A stretch of 64,000 nt of DNA from Burkholderia sp. BCC0506 (GTDB lineage Bacteria > Pseudomonadota > Gammaproteobacteria > Burkholderiales > Burkholderiaceae). How positions within the stretch are numbered: the stretch's first letter is position 1; the number at the start of each line of letters is the position of its first letter. The position numbers and the translations under genes are program-made. Of the stretch, positions 47,159 to 56,937 are shown in pieces. Under the pieces are notes generated by a model, which ran no database searches, was not told where the DNA came from, and was given only the letters and a program-made list of their open reading frames with translations. The stretch is taken from the NCBI RefSeq assembly GCF_902833145.1, contig NZ_CADFEN010000020.1:1-64000 (forward strand), written 5' to 3'.

Positions 47159-48625
47159 ATGTCGAAACGGAAGCAACAGACCCGGCCGCCGCGCGCGCCG
47201 GTGGCGACGCACGCCCATCGCACGGTCGACTCGTTCGCCAACTTCGAAGCGCGGCTCGGATGGGGGGCCGACAACCAGGCGTCGGCGGCGCAGTACACGC
47301 TGTCGTACCAGAGCCGCAACCGCGTCTGGCTGGAAGCCGCCTACCGCGGTTCGTGGATCGTGCGCGCTGCGGTGGACGCGATCCCGGAGGACATGACCCG
47401 CAAGGGCATCGAGATGTCCGGGCTCGATCCGACCGACGTGTCCAAGATGGAGACGGCGCTGACGCGCAAGGCGATCTGGGACCAGCTCTGCGATACCGGC
47501 AAGTGGGCACAGCTGTACGGCGGCGCGATCGCAGTGATGCTGATCGACGGCCAGGACATGTCGCAGCCGCTGCGGCGCGAGACGATCGGGAAAGGCCAGT
47601 TCAAGGGCCTGCTCGTGCTCGACCGCTGGATGGTTGCGCCACCGGTCGGCGAGGTCGTTACCGAGTTCGGCCCCGATCTCGGCATGCCGAAGTACTACGA
47701 CGTGCTGCCGTCGACGATCGGCTTGCCGCAGGGGCGCATTCACCACTCGCGCGTGCTGCGAATGGACGGTGAGGCACTGCCGTACTACCAGCGCATCAGC
47801 GAAAACGGCTGGGGACTGTCGATTCTCGAGCCGATGTGGGACCGGCTGATCGCGTTCGACAGCGCGACGGTCGGCGCCGGCCAGCTCGTCTACAAGGCGC
47901 ACCTGCGCACGCTGAGCGTCGAGAAGCTGCGCGAGATCATCGCGGGCGGCGGCCCGGCGCTCAACGGTCTGTTGAAGCAGGTCGAGATGATCCGGCTTGG
48001 GCAGTCGAACGAGGGCATCACCCTCATCGACGCGACCGACAAGTTCGAGACGCACCAGTACGCGTTCAGCGGGCTGTCCGACGTCATGCTGCAGTTCGCG
48101 ATGCAGCTCAGCGGCGCGACGGGCATTCCGCTCGATCGCCTGTTCGGCCAGCAGCCGGCCGGCCTGAGCGACACCGGCGAAGGGTCGCGCCTGCTGTATC
48201 ACGAGAAGGTGCACACGCGGCAGGAGCGTCGGCTGCGCAACCCGCTGCACGGGCTGCTTGACGTGATGTGCCGGTCGGAAATCGGGCACCCGCTGCCCGA
48301 GGACTTCTCGTACGAGTTCAACCCGCTGCAGGAGATGTCGGCCGCCGAGAAGGCGGAGATCGGCAACAAGACGGTCGACTCGGTGACGAAGGCCGTCGAC
48401 GCCGACCTGATTCCGCGCAGCCAGGGCATGCGCGAACTGAAGGCGTCGGCGCCCGACACCGGCATGTTCGGCGACATCCCCGACGAAGCGATCAAGCAGG
48501 CCGAGCGCGATGAAGAGGGCGAAGACCCGCCGGGAATTGATCCGGCGCTTCCGCTCGGACCGGCGCCGGGCGCGGCCGCGCGCACGAACGATTCTCTGCT
48601 TCGCAGGCTTTTCCGACGTCGATGA
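47159..48625 (+). CDS. Phage portal protein (DUF1073-like)
   Basis: 488 residues. SRNRVWLEAAYRGSWIVRAAVDAIPEDMTRKGI and FGQQPAGLSDTGEGSRLLYHEKVHTRQERRLRNPL are characteristic of DUF1073 portals. Forms the dodecameric entry for DNA. ATG 47159 is taken; a TTG at 47135 overlapping the terL stop is an alternative. Stop overlaps the next gene. Confidence 0.9.
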   Translation: MSKRKQQTRPPRAPVATHAHRTVDSFANFEARLGWGADNQASAAQYTLSYQSRNRVWLEAAYRGSWIVRAAVDAIPEDMTRKGIEMSGLDPTDVSKMETALTRKAIWDQLCDTGKWAQLYGGAIAVMLIDGQDMSQPLRRETIGKGQFKGLLVLDRWMVAPPVGEVVTEFGPDLGMPKYYDVLPSTIGLPQGRIHHSRVLRMDGEALPYYQRISENGWGLSILEPMWDRLIAFDSATVGAGQLVYKAHLRTLSVEKLREIIAGGGPALNGLLKQVEMIRLGQSNEGITLIDATDKFETHQYAFSGLSDVMLQFAMQLSGATGIPLDRLFGQQPAGLSDTGEGSRLLYHEKVHTRQERRLRNPLHGLLDVMCRSEIGHPLPEDFSYEFNPLQEMSAAEKAEIGNKTVDSVTKAVDADLIPRSQGMRELKASAPDTGMFGDIPDEAIKQAERDEEGEDPPGIDPALPLGPAPGAAARTNDSLLRRLFRRR

Positions 48626-49377
48626 TCCTCACCCTCGATCGAAAGCGCGACCGGCGCAAGAACCCGGTTCGGCTGAGCGGTGCCGAGCGGCAGTACGGCA
48701 GCCAGTTGCGAAAGATCGCCCATCAGGTCGGCGTGCTCGTGAACGGCTTTCCGGCCGATGACGCGTCGTATGCGCCGACGATCGAGGAACTGTTGCGGCG
48801 GTACACCGAGGCGCTCGCGCCGTGGGCCGAGGCGACCGCAGCGCGCATGATCGCCGACCTGAATCGGCGCGACGAGCAGATGTGGATGAAGCAGGCCGCG
48901 GACATGTCGCGCGCGCTGCGCGACGAGATCCGCGGGGCGGCCACCGGCGAGACGATGCGTGCGCTCTTGTCCGAGCAGGTGCGGCTGATCAAGTCGATCC
49001 CGCTCGACGCAGCCGAGCGCGTGCACCGGCTCACGCTGGAAGGAATCGTCGACAGCACGCGCGCCGCGCAGATCTCGAAGGCGATTCAGGAGTCAGGGCA
49101 GGTCGCGAAAAGCCGGGCCGACACGATCGCGAGAACCGAGGTCAGTCGTACGGCCGCGACCCTCACCGAGGCGCGCGCGCTCGACGTCGGCAGCCCCGGC
49201 TACTTCTGGCGGACGTCGGGTGACTCGGACGTGCGCGAGGACCATCGCGAGCTCGAAGGCAAGTTTTTCACCTGGGACAAGCCGCCGATCGCGGACAAGC
49301 GGTCGGGTGCGCGAGCGCATCCGGGCTGCATCTACAACTGCCGGTGCTGGGCGGAAGTCGTGCTTCCGAAGGGGTGA
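48622..49377 (+). CDS. Head morphogenesis protein (Mu gpF / SPP1 gp7-like)
   Basis: 251 residues. The C-terminal domain SRADTIARTEVSRTAATLTEARAL...GYFWRTSGDSDVREDHRELEGKFF...HPGCIYNCRCWAEVVLP is the minor head protein signature, with its Cys/His pattern. Needed for head assembly. ATGA overlap with the portal. Confidence 0.9.
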   Translation: MILTLDRKRDRRKNPVRLSGAERQYGSQLRKIAHQVGVLVNGFPADDASYAPTIEELLRRYTEALAPWAEATAARMIADLNRRDEQMWMKQAADMSRALRDEIRGAATGETMRALLSEQVRLIKSIPLDAAERVHRLTLEGIVDSTRAAQISKAIQESGQVAKSRADTIARTEVSRTAATLTEARALDVGSPGYFWRTSGDSDVREDHRELEGKFFTWDKPPIADKRSGARAHPGCIYNCRCWAEVVLPKG

Positions 49378-49378
49378 T

Positions 49379-49672
49379 ATGGCGAAGATGAAACGCGACA
49401 GCAGCGGATCACTGCTGTTCGAGTGCCCGTGTGGTGAGCTGCACGTCGTCTATCCGCATGGTTGCGATTCCCCGAACCCGGCGCGATGGAATTGGAACGG
49501 CAGCGTCGATGCCCCGACGTTGTCGCCGTCGATCCTCGTGTCGTGGCCCGGCCCCGGCGACCGCCAGAACGTCTGCCATTCATTCATCACGGATGGCCGG
49601 ATCCAGTTCTGCGGCGACTGCACACACGAGCTCGCCGGGCAGACGGTCGAGATTCCGGATTGGGTGGACTGA
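49379..49672 (+). CDS. DUF6527-like small protein
   Basis: 97 residues. The start LLFECPCGELHVVYP and W-N-G...APTLSPSILVSWPG... CHSFITDGRIQFCGDCTHELAGQTVEIPDW match the small zinc-binding DUF6527 pattern (Cys16, Cys18, Cys66, Cys78, Cys81, His83). Lies between head genes; role unknown. Confidence 0.75.
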   Translation: MAKMKRDSSGSLLFECPCGELHVVYPHGCDSPNPARWNWNGSVDAPTLSPSILVSWPGPGDRQNVCHSFITDGRIQFCGDCTHELAGQTVEIPDWVD

Positions 49673-49674
49673 AC

Positions 49675-49842
49675 GTGACGACACATCGAACGACGTTGCG
49701 CGTGCGAGTGCGCACCGCATGGTGGTTGCCGCTGTACGTGCGATCCCTAGCCGTCTGGTGCCGGATCACACGCACCGAGCCCGATTACGAGCGAGTCCGT
49801 GGCGTCATCGCGCGCGGCGTCCGAACCAGCATCGAAGACTGA
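49675..49842 (+). CDS. Very small basic protein (55 aa)
   Basis: GTG start two bases after the previous stop. VTTHRTTLRVRVRTAWWLPLYVRSLAVWCRI... is basic and weakly hydrophobic. It ends just before the next ATG. Possibly a membrane-associated peptide; not recognised. Confidence 0.45.
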   Translation: MTTHRTTLRVRVRTAWWLPLYVRSLAVWCRITRTEPDYERVRGVIARGVRTSIED

Positions 49843-49843
49843 T

Positions 49844-51298
49844 ATGCGCATTTTCACCACAGACCACGCGTGCACGTGCGGCTCGCATGCGCCGCGCGCC
49901 CGCGCGCATACCCGCGACGGCATCACCGCGTCGGGCGTGTACGCGACCGAGCAGCTCGGCGAGCGGCAGTCGATCACGCCGGAAGGCTTCCTGCTCTGCG
50001 AGGCCGTGCCGATCGCGCGCGTCGGCGCGCAGGACTACGCCTATTTCGAGCTGCCCGAGATCGAGGCAAAGGACGGCGTCATCGTCGCCGAGCGCACCGC
50101 GGAGGTGCTGTTTGCCCCCGAGACGCTTGCCAGCTTCGAAGGCAAGCCGATCACGATCGACCATCCGCCGGATTTCGTGACGCCGGCTAACTACATGTCG
50201 GTGGCGCGCGGCACGGTCCGCAACGTGCGGCAAGGCGAAGGCGACCAGGCCGAGCTGATGCTCGCCGACCTGTTGATCACCGACGCCGAAGCGATCCGTC
50301 GCGTCCAGAGCAAGGGCGCGGACGCGCTCACGCAGGTCAGCAATGGCTACGACGCCGACTACGAACAGATTGCGCCTGGGCGGGCGCGACAGGTGGTGAT
50401 CGTGGGCAACCACGTCGCCCTCGTGAAAAGCGCCCGCTGTGGCCCCGTGTGTTCGATCGGGGATAGCAGTTCCAACCTACTCCCGACAGGAGATGCAAGC
50501 ATGGCAACCAAGAAAGGCTCCAAGTTCGTCGACGCGTTGCGCAAGGCGTTCATGACGCGCGATTCCGAAGCGTTCGAGAAGGTCGCGAGCGAGATGACCG
50601 GCGACGAAGGTGGCGAGGGTGGCGACGGCCAACCCCAGATTCACATCCACATGCCCGGCACCGGCACCGATCCGAAGGCGGGTGTCTCCGCGACTGGCGA
50701 CGATGGCGCGGGCGGTGGCGAAGGCGATCCGCTGAAGCAGGTGCTCGACGCGATCCAAGCCACCAACGGCAAGATCGATGCGCTGGCCGATCGCGTGACG
50801 AAGCTCGAAGGCGGCGGCACGCCGACCGGCGACGGCGATGACGACGATCTGGACGGCACCAGCACGACGGACAACGACGGTGCCGGCGAAGGCGGCGACG
50901 ACAAGCCCGGCGCGCGCACGGGCGACAGCTCCGCGCTGCGCGACCAGTTTCAGGACGCGCTCTCGCGCGCCGAGATCCTCGCGCCGGGCGTGCGGCTGCC
51001 GACGTTCGATGCGAAGGCGGTCCGCAAGAAGACGGTCGACGCCATCTGCGTGCTGCGCCGCCGCGCGCTGCGCGCCGCGATGGACAACGAGAACGCCGAA
51101 CTGGTGAAGTCGGTGGTCGGCGGCGCGAACGTCGCCAGCATGACCTGCGATTCCGTCGCGGCGTTCTTCAATGCCGCGTCGGAGCTCGTGCGCAGCAAGA
51201 ACTCCGGTATGACGCAGCGCCGGACGAACGATTCCACTCAAACCGAGCGGAAAGACATCAACGAAATCCACGCGGAATTCTGGAAGGTCCGCAAGTAA
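49844..51298 (+). CDS. Prohead protease/scaffold fusion (DUF2213-like)
   Basis: 484 residues. Residues 1-215 are DUF2213: GITASGVYATEQLGERQSITPEGFLLCEAVPIAR..., then FEGKPITIDHPPDFVTPANY and VSNGYDADYEQIAPGRARQVVIVGNHVALVKSARC, with His and Ser candidates of a herpes-type protease. Residues 215-390 are a low-complexity Gly/Asp/Thr scaffold linker with a coiled-coil segment (LKQVLDAIQATNGKIDALADRVTKLEGGG). The C-terminus is helical. Directs capsid assembly and is probably self-cleaved. Confidence 0.85.
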   Translation: MRIFTTDHACTCGSHAPRARAHTRDGITASGVYATEQLGERQSITPEGFLLCEAVPIARVGAQDYAYFELPEIEAKDGVIVAERTAEVLFAPETLASFEGKPITIDHPPDFVTPANYMSVARGTVRNVRQGEGDQAELMLADLLITDAEAIRRVQSKGADALTQVSNGYDADYEQIAPGRARQVVIVGNHVALVKSARCGPVCSIGDSSSNLLPTGDASMATKKGSKFVDALRKAFMTRDSEAFEKVASEMTGDEGGEGGDGQPQIHIHMPGTGTDPKAGVSATGDDGAGGGEGDPLKQVLDAIQATNGKIDALADRVTKLEGGGTPTGDGDDDDLDGTSTTDNDGAGEGGDDKPGARTGDSSALRDQFQDALSRAEILAPGVRLPTFDAKAVRKKTVDAICVLRRRALRAAMDNENAELVKSVVGGANVASMTCDSVAAFFNAASELVRSKNSGMTQRRTNDSTQTERKDINEIHAEFWKVRK

Positions 51299-51307
51299 GG
51301 AGCCGAC

Positions 51308-51814
51308 ATGCCCTCGTTGCAAGCTTATCAATATCGCATGCCGGCAGGCTTTGCCGGTGACCTCCAGCGCGCCGAAGTCGCCACGATCGAGACGCAGCTG
51401 ATCGACCCGGCGGCACCGCCGACGGCGTTCGGCGTTCCCGTGAAGATGGTGAACGGCAAGATCCAGCCGATCAACAACGCGGCCGACACGGCGGCGCTCG
51501 TATACGGCGTGAACCTGCGCGCGTATCCGATCCAGGGCAACGGCACGGATCCGCTCGGGACGTCGACGCCGCCGACGAGCGGCGTGACCGACATCCTGAA
51601 GCGCGGCTACGAGAACGTCGCGCTCGGCGGCACCGCGCCGGCCACGAAGAACGGTACGGTGTACGTGCGCGTCGCGGCGGCGGCCGCCGGCAAGCCGCTC
51701 GGTGGTTTCGAAGCGGCGGCCGACGGCACGAACACCGTTGCGATGCCGGCGAACTGGTACTTCACCGGCCCGGCCGACGCATACGGCATCGTCGAAATCG
51801 CCGTCAACATCTGA
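51308..51814 (+). CDS. Structural cement / head decoration protein
   Basis: 168 residues, MPSLQAYQYRMPAGFAGDLQRAEVATIETQLIDPA..., beta-rich, ending AYGIVEIAVNI; matches the small gp24-like structural cement type placed before the DUF2184 capsid gene. Stabilises the expanded capsid. A terminator hairpin follows. Confidence 0.82.
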   Translation: MPSLQAYQYRMPAGFAGDLQRAEVATIETQLIDPAAPPTAFGVPVKMVNGKIQPINNAADTAALVYGVNLRAYPIQGNGTDPLGTSTPPTSGVTDILKRGYENVALGGTAPATKNGTVYVRVAAAAAGKPLGGFEAAADGTNTVAMPANWYFTGPADAYGIVEIAVNI

Positions 51815-51840
51815 TCCGGCGCTGAACAGCGCTTCACCCG

Positions 51841-51864
51841 AAGCCCCGCAATCGCGGGGCTTTT
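51841..51864 (+). terminator. Hairpin before the capsid gene
   Basis: AAGCCCCGC-AATC-GCGGGGCTTTT: a terminator-like stem 20 bases before the capsid ATG. Late antitermination would read through; otherwise it may protect the upstream mRNA. Confidence 0.7.
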
Positions 51865-51883
51865 GCATTTCTGGAGCCATTAC

Positions 51884-52975
51884 ATGGACATGTCCGAACT
51901 GAAGCACCTGCGCCGGGCCGGGGCCTCGATCCCGATGTCGGCGGCCGTCGCGGACGCGACGCGCCGGCTGATCCGCGCGCGTACGCAGGACCAGCAGTAC
52001 ACGTACGATCGCCAGACGATCGACTCGACCGGCGCATTCCTCGTCGGGCAGCTCGAACGCCTCGACCAGACGCTGAACGAGCCGCTCGTCGAGTACACCT
52101 GGTCGCGCGACATCTACATCCGCAGCGACGTGTCGGCGGCCGACGAAGTCGCGTCGTTCACGAACTCGGCGTTCGGGATGAGCGGCGGTATCAACCCGAA
52201 CGGCCTGAACTGGATCTCGAACGAGGGCAACGCGCTCGCGGGCCCGTCGGTCGACATCGGCAAGACCGCACAGCCGATGCTGCTCTGGGGTGCCGAAGTC
52301 AAGTACACGGTGCCCGAGCTGATCAAGTCGCAAGCGCTCGGCATGCCCATCGACTCGCAGAAGGTCGAGGCGATGAACATGAAGCGCAACATGGACCTCG
52401 ACCAGATCGTCTACTACGGCGATCCGCAGATGAGCTTCACCGGCCTGGTGAACTCGACCGGCGCCGTCGGGAGCGTTTCGAACGTCGCGAACGGCGCGGC
52501 CGGTACGCCGCAGTGGAACACGAAGACGCCGGACGAAATCCTGAAGGACGTCAACGAGATTCTGACGTCGGCGTGGCAGGCGTCCGGCTGGAAGGTGAAG
52601 CCGAACCGCCTGATGCTGCCGCCGGCAACGCTCGGTGGCATCGCGTCGCGCCTGATCAGCACGGCCGGCAGCAAGTCGATCCTGACGTACCTGCTCGAGA
52701 ACAACATCTGCACGCAGCAGGGCACGCCGCTCGAAATCCTCGAGCTGAAGTGGCTGATCGGCGCCGGCGCGGGCGGCACCCAGGGGCAGCTCAACACCGT
52801 CGACCGGATGGTCGCGTACAACAGCGACAAGAAGTACGTCCAGTTCCCGATGACGGACCTGCAACGCACGCCGCTCGAGTACCGCTCGCTGTTCCAGATC
52901 ACGACCTACTGGTCGCGTATCGGCCGCGTCGAGTGGCGTTACGGCACGACGGCGGCTTACCGGGACGGGATCTGA
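51884..52975 (+). CDS. Major capsid protein (DUF2184-like)
   Basis: 363 residues from ATG 51884 (TCTGGAG upstream). Sequence order EYTWSRDIYIRSDVSAADEVASF, ALAGPSVDIGKTAQPMLLWGAEVKY, QIVYYGD, LMLPPATLGG, and the end YWSRIGRVEWRYGTTAAYRDGI fits the DUF2184 capsid group (HK97-like fold). Upstream in-frame ATG 51863 lies inside the terminator region and is rejected. Confidence 0.92.
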   Translation: MDMSELKHLRRAGASIPMSAAVADATRRLIRARTQDQQYTYDRQTIDSTGAFLVGQLERLDQTLNEPLVEYTWSRDIYIRSDVSAADEVASFTNSAFGMSGGINPNGLNWISNEGNALAGPSVDIGKTAQPMLLWGAEVKYTVPELIKSQALGMPIDSQKVEAMNMKRNMDLDQIVYYGDPQMSFTGLVNSTGAVGSVSNVANGAAGTPQWNTKTPDEILKDVNEILTSAWQASGWKVKPNRLMLPPATLGGIASRLISTAGSKSILTYLLENNICTQQGTPLEILELKWLIGAGAGGTQGQLNTVDRMVAYNSDKKYVQFPMTDLQRTPLEYRSLFQITTYWSRIGRVEWRYGTTAAYRDGI

Positions 52976-52976
52976 C

Positions 52977-53453
52977 ATGGCGAAGATGGCGAAGATCAAC
53001 GTTGTGACGGCGTTCACGATCCGGCTGCTCCACGAGGGCGAGGAGGTCGTCCGCCGCGTCGAGGCCGGTGTGCAGGAGGTCGAGGACTTCATCGCCGAGC
53101 ACTGGTACGCGAAGGCGCACACGGGCCCGCTGCCGGAGAAATCCGGCGATGTGGGTGACCCGCAAGGCGCCGCGACCGATCAGGCTGCGGCGCTCGCCGC
53201 GGCGAAGGCTGATCTCCAGGCTAAGTCGGACCGCCTCGAAAAGCTGCGCACCGAGCTCGATACGTTCGGCAAGGGGCTGGACGACCGCGCGGCCGCGCTC
53301 GACACGCGCGAAGCTGCGGTCGCGGCGAGCGAGCAGGATCTCGCCGCGCGGGTCGCGGCCTTCGAGGCAGCCCAGAAGGACGCCGCGGCGGCTGCGAAGG
53401 ATGGCGCAGCCGACGGCGCGGCGCAGAAGTCCAGCAGTGGGAAGAAGGCATAA
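52977..53453 (+). CDS. Head-associated protein with coiled coil
   Basis: 158 residues. Residues 1-50 form a small domain (NVVTAFTIRLLHEGEEVVRRVEAGVQEVEDFIAEHWYAKAH), then a long Ala/Asp/Lys-rich coiled coil (AAAKADLQAKSDRLEKLRTELDTFG...). The N-terminal part looks like a head-stabilising module. Exact role not known. Confidence 0.7.
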   Translation: MAKMAKINVVTAFTIRLLHEGEEVVRRVEAGVQEVEDFIAEHWYAKAHTGPLPEKSGDVGDPQGAATDQAAALAAAKADLQAKSDRLEKLRTELDTFGKGLDDRAAALDTREAAVAASEQDLAARVAAFEAAQKDAAAAAKDGAADGAAQKSSSGKKA

Positions 53454-53516
53454 TGGCCTCCCGGCGCCGCGCCGTGAAGGCGCGCGCCGGGCATCCGCTC
53501 ATTGGCAAGGTGACAC

Positions 53517-53897
53517 GTGGATATCGCCCAGTTCCGACAATCGTTCCCCGAGTTCGACGCAGCTACGTATCCGGATCCGCTCGTCCAGTTCTGGATGACC
53601 GTGGCGGTGTCGCTCGTCAATGCTGACCGGTGGCGCGAGCTGACCGATCTGGGTATCGCGCTGGTCACGGCGCATCATCTCGCGCTCGCGCTGAAGGACC
53701 AGAAGACTGCCGCAGTCGGCGGCGTGCCCGGGCAGGTCACTGGGCCGCAGTCGTCGAAGGCCGTCGACAAGGTGAGCGCGAGCTACGACACCGCGGCTGT
53801 CGCCATCAAGGATGGCGGCTTCTGGAACGCCACGATGTACGGCGTTCGCTATCTCAGCCTCGCGCTGATGATGGGCTCGGGCGGCATTCAGCTGTAG
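53517..53897 (+). CDS. Head-tail connector protein (DUF4054-like)
   Basis: 126 residues from a GTG start with AAGGTGACAC upstream. MDIAQFRQSFPEFDAATYPDPLVQFWMTVAVSLVNADRW... and helical NATMYGVRYLSLAL match DUF4054 adaptor proteins attached below the portal. Confidence 0.85.
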   Translation: MDIAQFRQSFPEFDAATYPDPLVQFWMTVAVSLVNADRWRELTDLGIALVTAHHLALALKDQKTAAVGGVPGQVTGPQSSKAVDKVSASYDTAAVAIKDGGFWNATMYGVRYLSLALMMGSGGIQL

Positions 53898-53926
53898 CGC
53901 CGCCGCTGCCCGTCGGGAGAAATCCA

Positions 53927-54409
53927 ATGGGCAGTATGAAAATCGATCGCCTCGACGAGGTGCTGAAGTCGATCAGCGGGCTGGTACAGAAGGAGGTGCT
54001 GGTCGGTGTGCCGGACAGCACCGCCGGCCGAAAGGACGAGGGCGAGCCGCTCAGCAACGCCGAGATCGGCTACATCATGGAAAACGGCTCGCCGGCGAAC
54101 AACATCCCGGCGCGGCCGCACTTGGTGCCGGGTGTGCAGGACGCGCGGCCGAAGTTCGAGCCGCACCTGCAGAAGGGTGTCGAGGCGGCTCTCGACGGCG
54201 ATCTTGAGAAGGTCGATCGCAGCCTGAATCGCGCTGGTCAGGTTGCGGTGAACTCGGTGCGCGCGAAGATCAACAGCAACATCGCTCCCAAACTCGCCGA
54301 CTCGACGCTGGCCGCGCGCCGGCGCCGCGGCGTCACGCGGGAGAACACGCTGGTCGACACCAGCCAGTATCGGAACGCGACGACGTACGTCGTGCGCCGC
54401 AAGAAGTAG
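53927..54409 (+). CDS. Neck/tail completion protein (HK97 gp10-like)
   Basis: 160 residues. KIDRLDEVLKSISGLVQKEVLVGVPDSTAG, NAEIGYIMENGSPANNIPARPHLVPGVQD and the C-terminal LVDTSQYRNATTYVVRRK are the usual gp10-type features. Joins head and tail. GGGAG supports the ATG. Confidence 0.85.
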   Translation: MGSMKIDRLDEVLKSISGLVQKEVLVGVPDSTAGRKDEGEPLSNAEIGYIMENGSPANNIPARPHLVPGVQDARPKFEPHLQKGVEAALDGDLEKVDRSLNRAGQVAVNSVRAKINSNIAPKLADSTLAARRRRGVTRENTLVDTSQYRNATTYVVRRKK

Positions 54410-54431
54410 TTTTCAGTCTCCCTGATGCGAG

Positions 54432-54454
54432 GGCCGCCATGCGCGGCCTTTTTT
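54432..54454 (+). terminator. Attenuator-like hairpin in the neck gene region
   Basis: GGCCGC-catgc-GCGGCC followed by TTTTTT, 20 bases before the next ATG. Likely a partial terminator controlling tail genes or requiring antitermination. Confidence 0.7.
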
Positions 54455-54470
54455 CGTTGGTGCGCTCGCT

Positions 54471-54842
54471 ATGGCCTTCCTCGACGTAACTGATGTCCTG
54501 CTCGATCCGGATTTCATGGACACGGGCCTGATCTGCAACCGCATGACGCAGACGATCGACGGCCACGGCCGCGCACAGAACACCGCAGTATCGACGCCGT
54601 TCGCCGCCGTCGTGACGAGCGACAAGGGGGACATCCTGCACCGCAACGCGGACGGTAGCCGAATCATCGGCTCGATCACGCTGCACACGATGTTCCGCCT
54701 GATGGACGGCAGCGCCGGCCACGACGCCGACGAAGTCGTGTGGGCGGGCCGCACCTACACCGTCGTCAACGTGAACGACTACTCGCACTTCGGCCGCGGC
54801 TTCGTCTGTGCGACGTGTGACCTGAAACCTCTTTCGGGATGA
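54471..54842 (+). CDS. Head-tail joining protein
   Basis: 123 residues, MAFLDVTDVLLDPDFMDTGLICNRMTQTIDGHGRA..., with VWAGRTYTVVNVNDYSHFGRGFVCATCDLKPL. Fits the small stopper/joining protein expected at this place; assignment from context and size. Confidence 0.72.
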   Translation: MAFLDVTDVLLDPDFMDTGLICNRMTQTIDGHGRAQNTAVSTPFAAVVTSDKGDILHRNADGSRIIGSITLHTMFRLMDGSAGHDADEVVWAGRTYTVVNVNDYSHFGRGFVCATCDLKPLSG

Positions 54843-54846
54843 CCTC

Positions 54847-55437
54847 ATGAACGACAGCTCGACCGGCGGATACCTGGCGCCAGCCGTCGATGCGCCGCCG
54901 GCCGAGGACGACGATCTCGACGATCTGGTCCATGACCTGATCGCTGGCGTCACGGCGCTGCCGCCCGACCTTGTTCGGCCGCGCTGGCAGCCGACCGTGC
55001 CGAAGCAGCCTGAGCCGTCCATCGACTGGTGCGCGTTCGGCGTCCAGGAGCAGGAGCCGGACGCAGGCCCCGCGATCCAGCATGACGGTACCGGAGAGGG
55101 GCACGACACGTACATCCGGCACCAGGACATCGACGTCATGTGCACGTTTTACGGGCCGCGCGCGAAGGGATACGCGCAGCGGCTCGCTGACGGCATCGCG
55201 ATCCCGCAGAACCGCGAGCAGCTCCAACTTCAGGACATGGCATTCGTCCGCGTCGGTGCGATTCGCGCGGCGCCCGACCTGGTCAACCAGCAGTGGGTGC
55301 GGCGCTACGACATGACCGTGACGCTGCGCCGCAAGATCACCCGGACCTACGCGGTCCTCAACCTCAAATCGGCCACCGTGGCGACGACGACCGACTCGTC
55401 GACGCCGGTGGCCGGTGTTTCGAACATCCACTCGTAG
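54847..55437 (+). CDS. Tail terminator/neck protein (LIC_12616-like)
   Basis: 196 residues. N-terminal acidic stretch (APPAEDDDLDDLVHDLIAG), then RWQPTVPKQPEPSIDWCAFGVQEQEPDAG...DIDVMCTFYGPRAKGYAQRLADGIAIPQNREQL and MAFVRVGAIRAAPDLVNQQWVRRYDMTVTLRRKI: the pattern of phage neck-terminator proteins in DUF3383-sheath phages. Stops tail-tube growth. Confidence 0.8.
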   Translation: MNDSSTGGYLAPAVDAPPAEDDDLDDLVHDLIAGVTALPPDLVRPRWQPTVPKQPEPSIDWCAFGVQEQEPDAGPAIQHDGTGEGHDTYIRHQDIDVMCTFYGPRAKGYAQRLADGIAIPQNREQLQLQDMAFVRVGAIRAAPDLVNQQWVRRYDMTVTLRRKITRTYAVLNLKSATVATTTDSSTPVAGVSNIHS

Positions 55438-55446
55438 GGGACCAGC

Positions 55447-56922
55447 ATGTCCAACGGATTGCCGGTGTCGCGTCTGATCCACGTGACGATCAACCTTGCC
55501 GCTCTCGCGGCGCAGGGCGCGAACATGAACACCGGGCTGATTCTCGGCCCGTCCGCCATCATCGATACCAACGAACGTGCGCGCTCGTACGGCGGCATCG
55601 ACGAGGTGACGTCCGACTTCGGCACGAACACGCCGGAGTACTTCGCGGCCGCGCTGTATTTCAACCAGGTGCCGCAGCCGCAGCAGTTGATGATCGGCCG
55701 GTGGGCGAAGACTGCGACGTCCGGGTCGCTGCGTGGCGGCCTGCTGTCGACGGCGCAGCAGGATATGACCGCCTGGAAGGCGATCACGACCGGCGCCTTC
55801 AACATCACGATCGACGGCACTGCGAAGACGGTCACCGCGCTCGATTTCTCGGCGCAGACGAACCTGAACGGGGTCGCGACGGTGATCAACGCGAAACTGA
55901 CCGGCGCGACGATCGCGTGGAATGGCTCGCAATTCGTAGTGACGTCGAGCACGTCCGGCACCAGCTCGACCGTCGGGTACGCGACCGCACCGGGCAGCGG
56001 CACGGACGTATCCGCCATGCTGGGCTTGACCAGCAGCCTCGCCGGTACGCCGGCGGCTGGCATTGCACCGGAACAGCCGGTCGACGCTGCGGCGGTGTTC
56101 CTCGATCGCTTCGCGAACATGTTCCTCGGTCTCGACTTCGCTGACGCGTCGATCACCGACGCGCAGCACATCGCGGTCGCGAACCTCATCGAAGCCGACC
56201 AGCGGCACATCTATGGCATCACGACGCAGAACCCGCAGGTGCTGGACTCGACCGTGTCGACCGACATCGCGAGCAAGCTGCAGGCGCTGAAGCTGAAGTA
56301 CACCATCGTGCAGTACTCGAGCGCGACGCCGTATGCGGTGTCGTCGCTGCTCGGCCGACTGCTGACGGTGAACTTCAACGGCAACAACACGACGATCACG
56401 CTCATGTTCAAGCAGGAGCCGAGCGTCGCCGCTGAACAGCTGACCAGCACGCAGGCGAACACGCTGCAGGCGAAGAACTGCAATGTATTCGTCAACTACA
56501 GCAACGATACGTCGATCATCCAATACGGCGTGACGCCGAGCGGCCTGTTCGCCGACTCGGTCTACAACGCGATCTGGTTCCGCAACCGCATCGAGACGGA
56601 CGTCTACAACCTGTTGTACCAGAGCCCGACGAAGATTCCGCAGACCGACGGCGGCAACGCGCAGATCGCGGCGACGATCTCGTCGTCCTGCGAGGCGGCA
56701 GTGAACAACGGGTATCTGGCACCGGGGGTCTGGAATTCGGCTGGCTTCGGCGCACTGAATCAGGGCGACACGCTGGCCCAGGGCTACTACGTCTATGCGC
56801 CGCCGATCGCGACTCAGTCGCAGGCCGATCGCGAGGCGCGCAAGTCGGTCACGTTCCAGGTCGCGGCGAAGGAAGCCGGTGCGATCCACAGCGTCGACAT
56901 CCTCGTCAACGTCAACCGCTAA
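55447..56922 (+). CDS. Tail sheath protein (DUF3383-like)
   Basis: 491 residues. [83 protein letters not shown] is the hallmark start of DUF3383 sheath proteins. The C-terminal [52 protein letters not shown] is the usual closing beta region. Shows the phage has a contractile tail. Confidence 0.93.
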   Translation: MSNGLPVSRLIHVTINLAALAAQGANMNTGLILGPSAIIDTNERARSYGGIDEVTSDFGTNTPEYFAAALYFNQVPQPQQLMIGRWAKTATSGSLRGGLLSTAQQDMTAWKAITTGAFNITIDGTAKTVTALDFSAQTNLNGVATVINAKLTGATIAWNGSQFVVTSSTSGTSSTVGYATAPGSGTDVSAMLGLTSSLAGTPAAGIAPEQPVDAAAVFLDRFANMFLGLDFADASITDAQHIAVANLIEADQRHIYGITTQNPQVLDSTVSTDIASKLQALKLKYTIVQYSSATPYAVSSLLGRLLTVNFNGNNTTITLMFKQEPSVAAEQLTSTQANTLQAKNCNVFVNYSNDTSIIQYGVTPSGLFADSVYNAIWFRNRIETDVYNLLYQSPTKIPQTDGGNAQIAATISSSCEAAVNNGYLAPGVWNSAGFGALNQGDTLAQGYYVYAPPIATQSQADREARKSVTFQVAAKEAGAIHSVDILVNVNR

Positions 56923-56937
56923 CAGGGGCATCTCAAC

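Noticed and set aside
49675-49842. Holin
   Set aside because: Only one weak hydrophobic stretch and very basic; no endolysin gene beside it. Lysis genes probably lie right of the window.
50477-53122. 881-codon leftward open frame
   Set aside because: Antisense of protease/scaffold, cement and capsid genes; no ribosome site, no recognisable protein.
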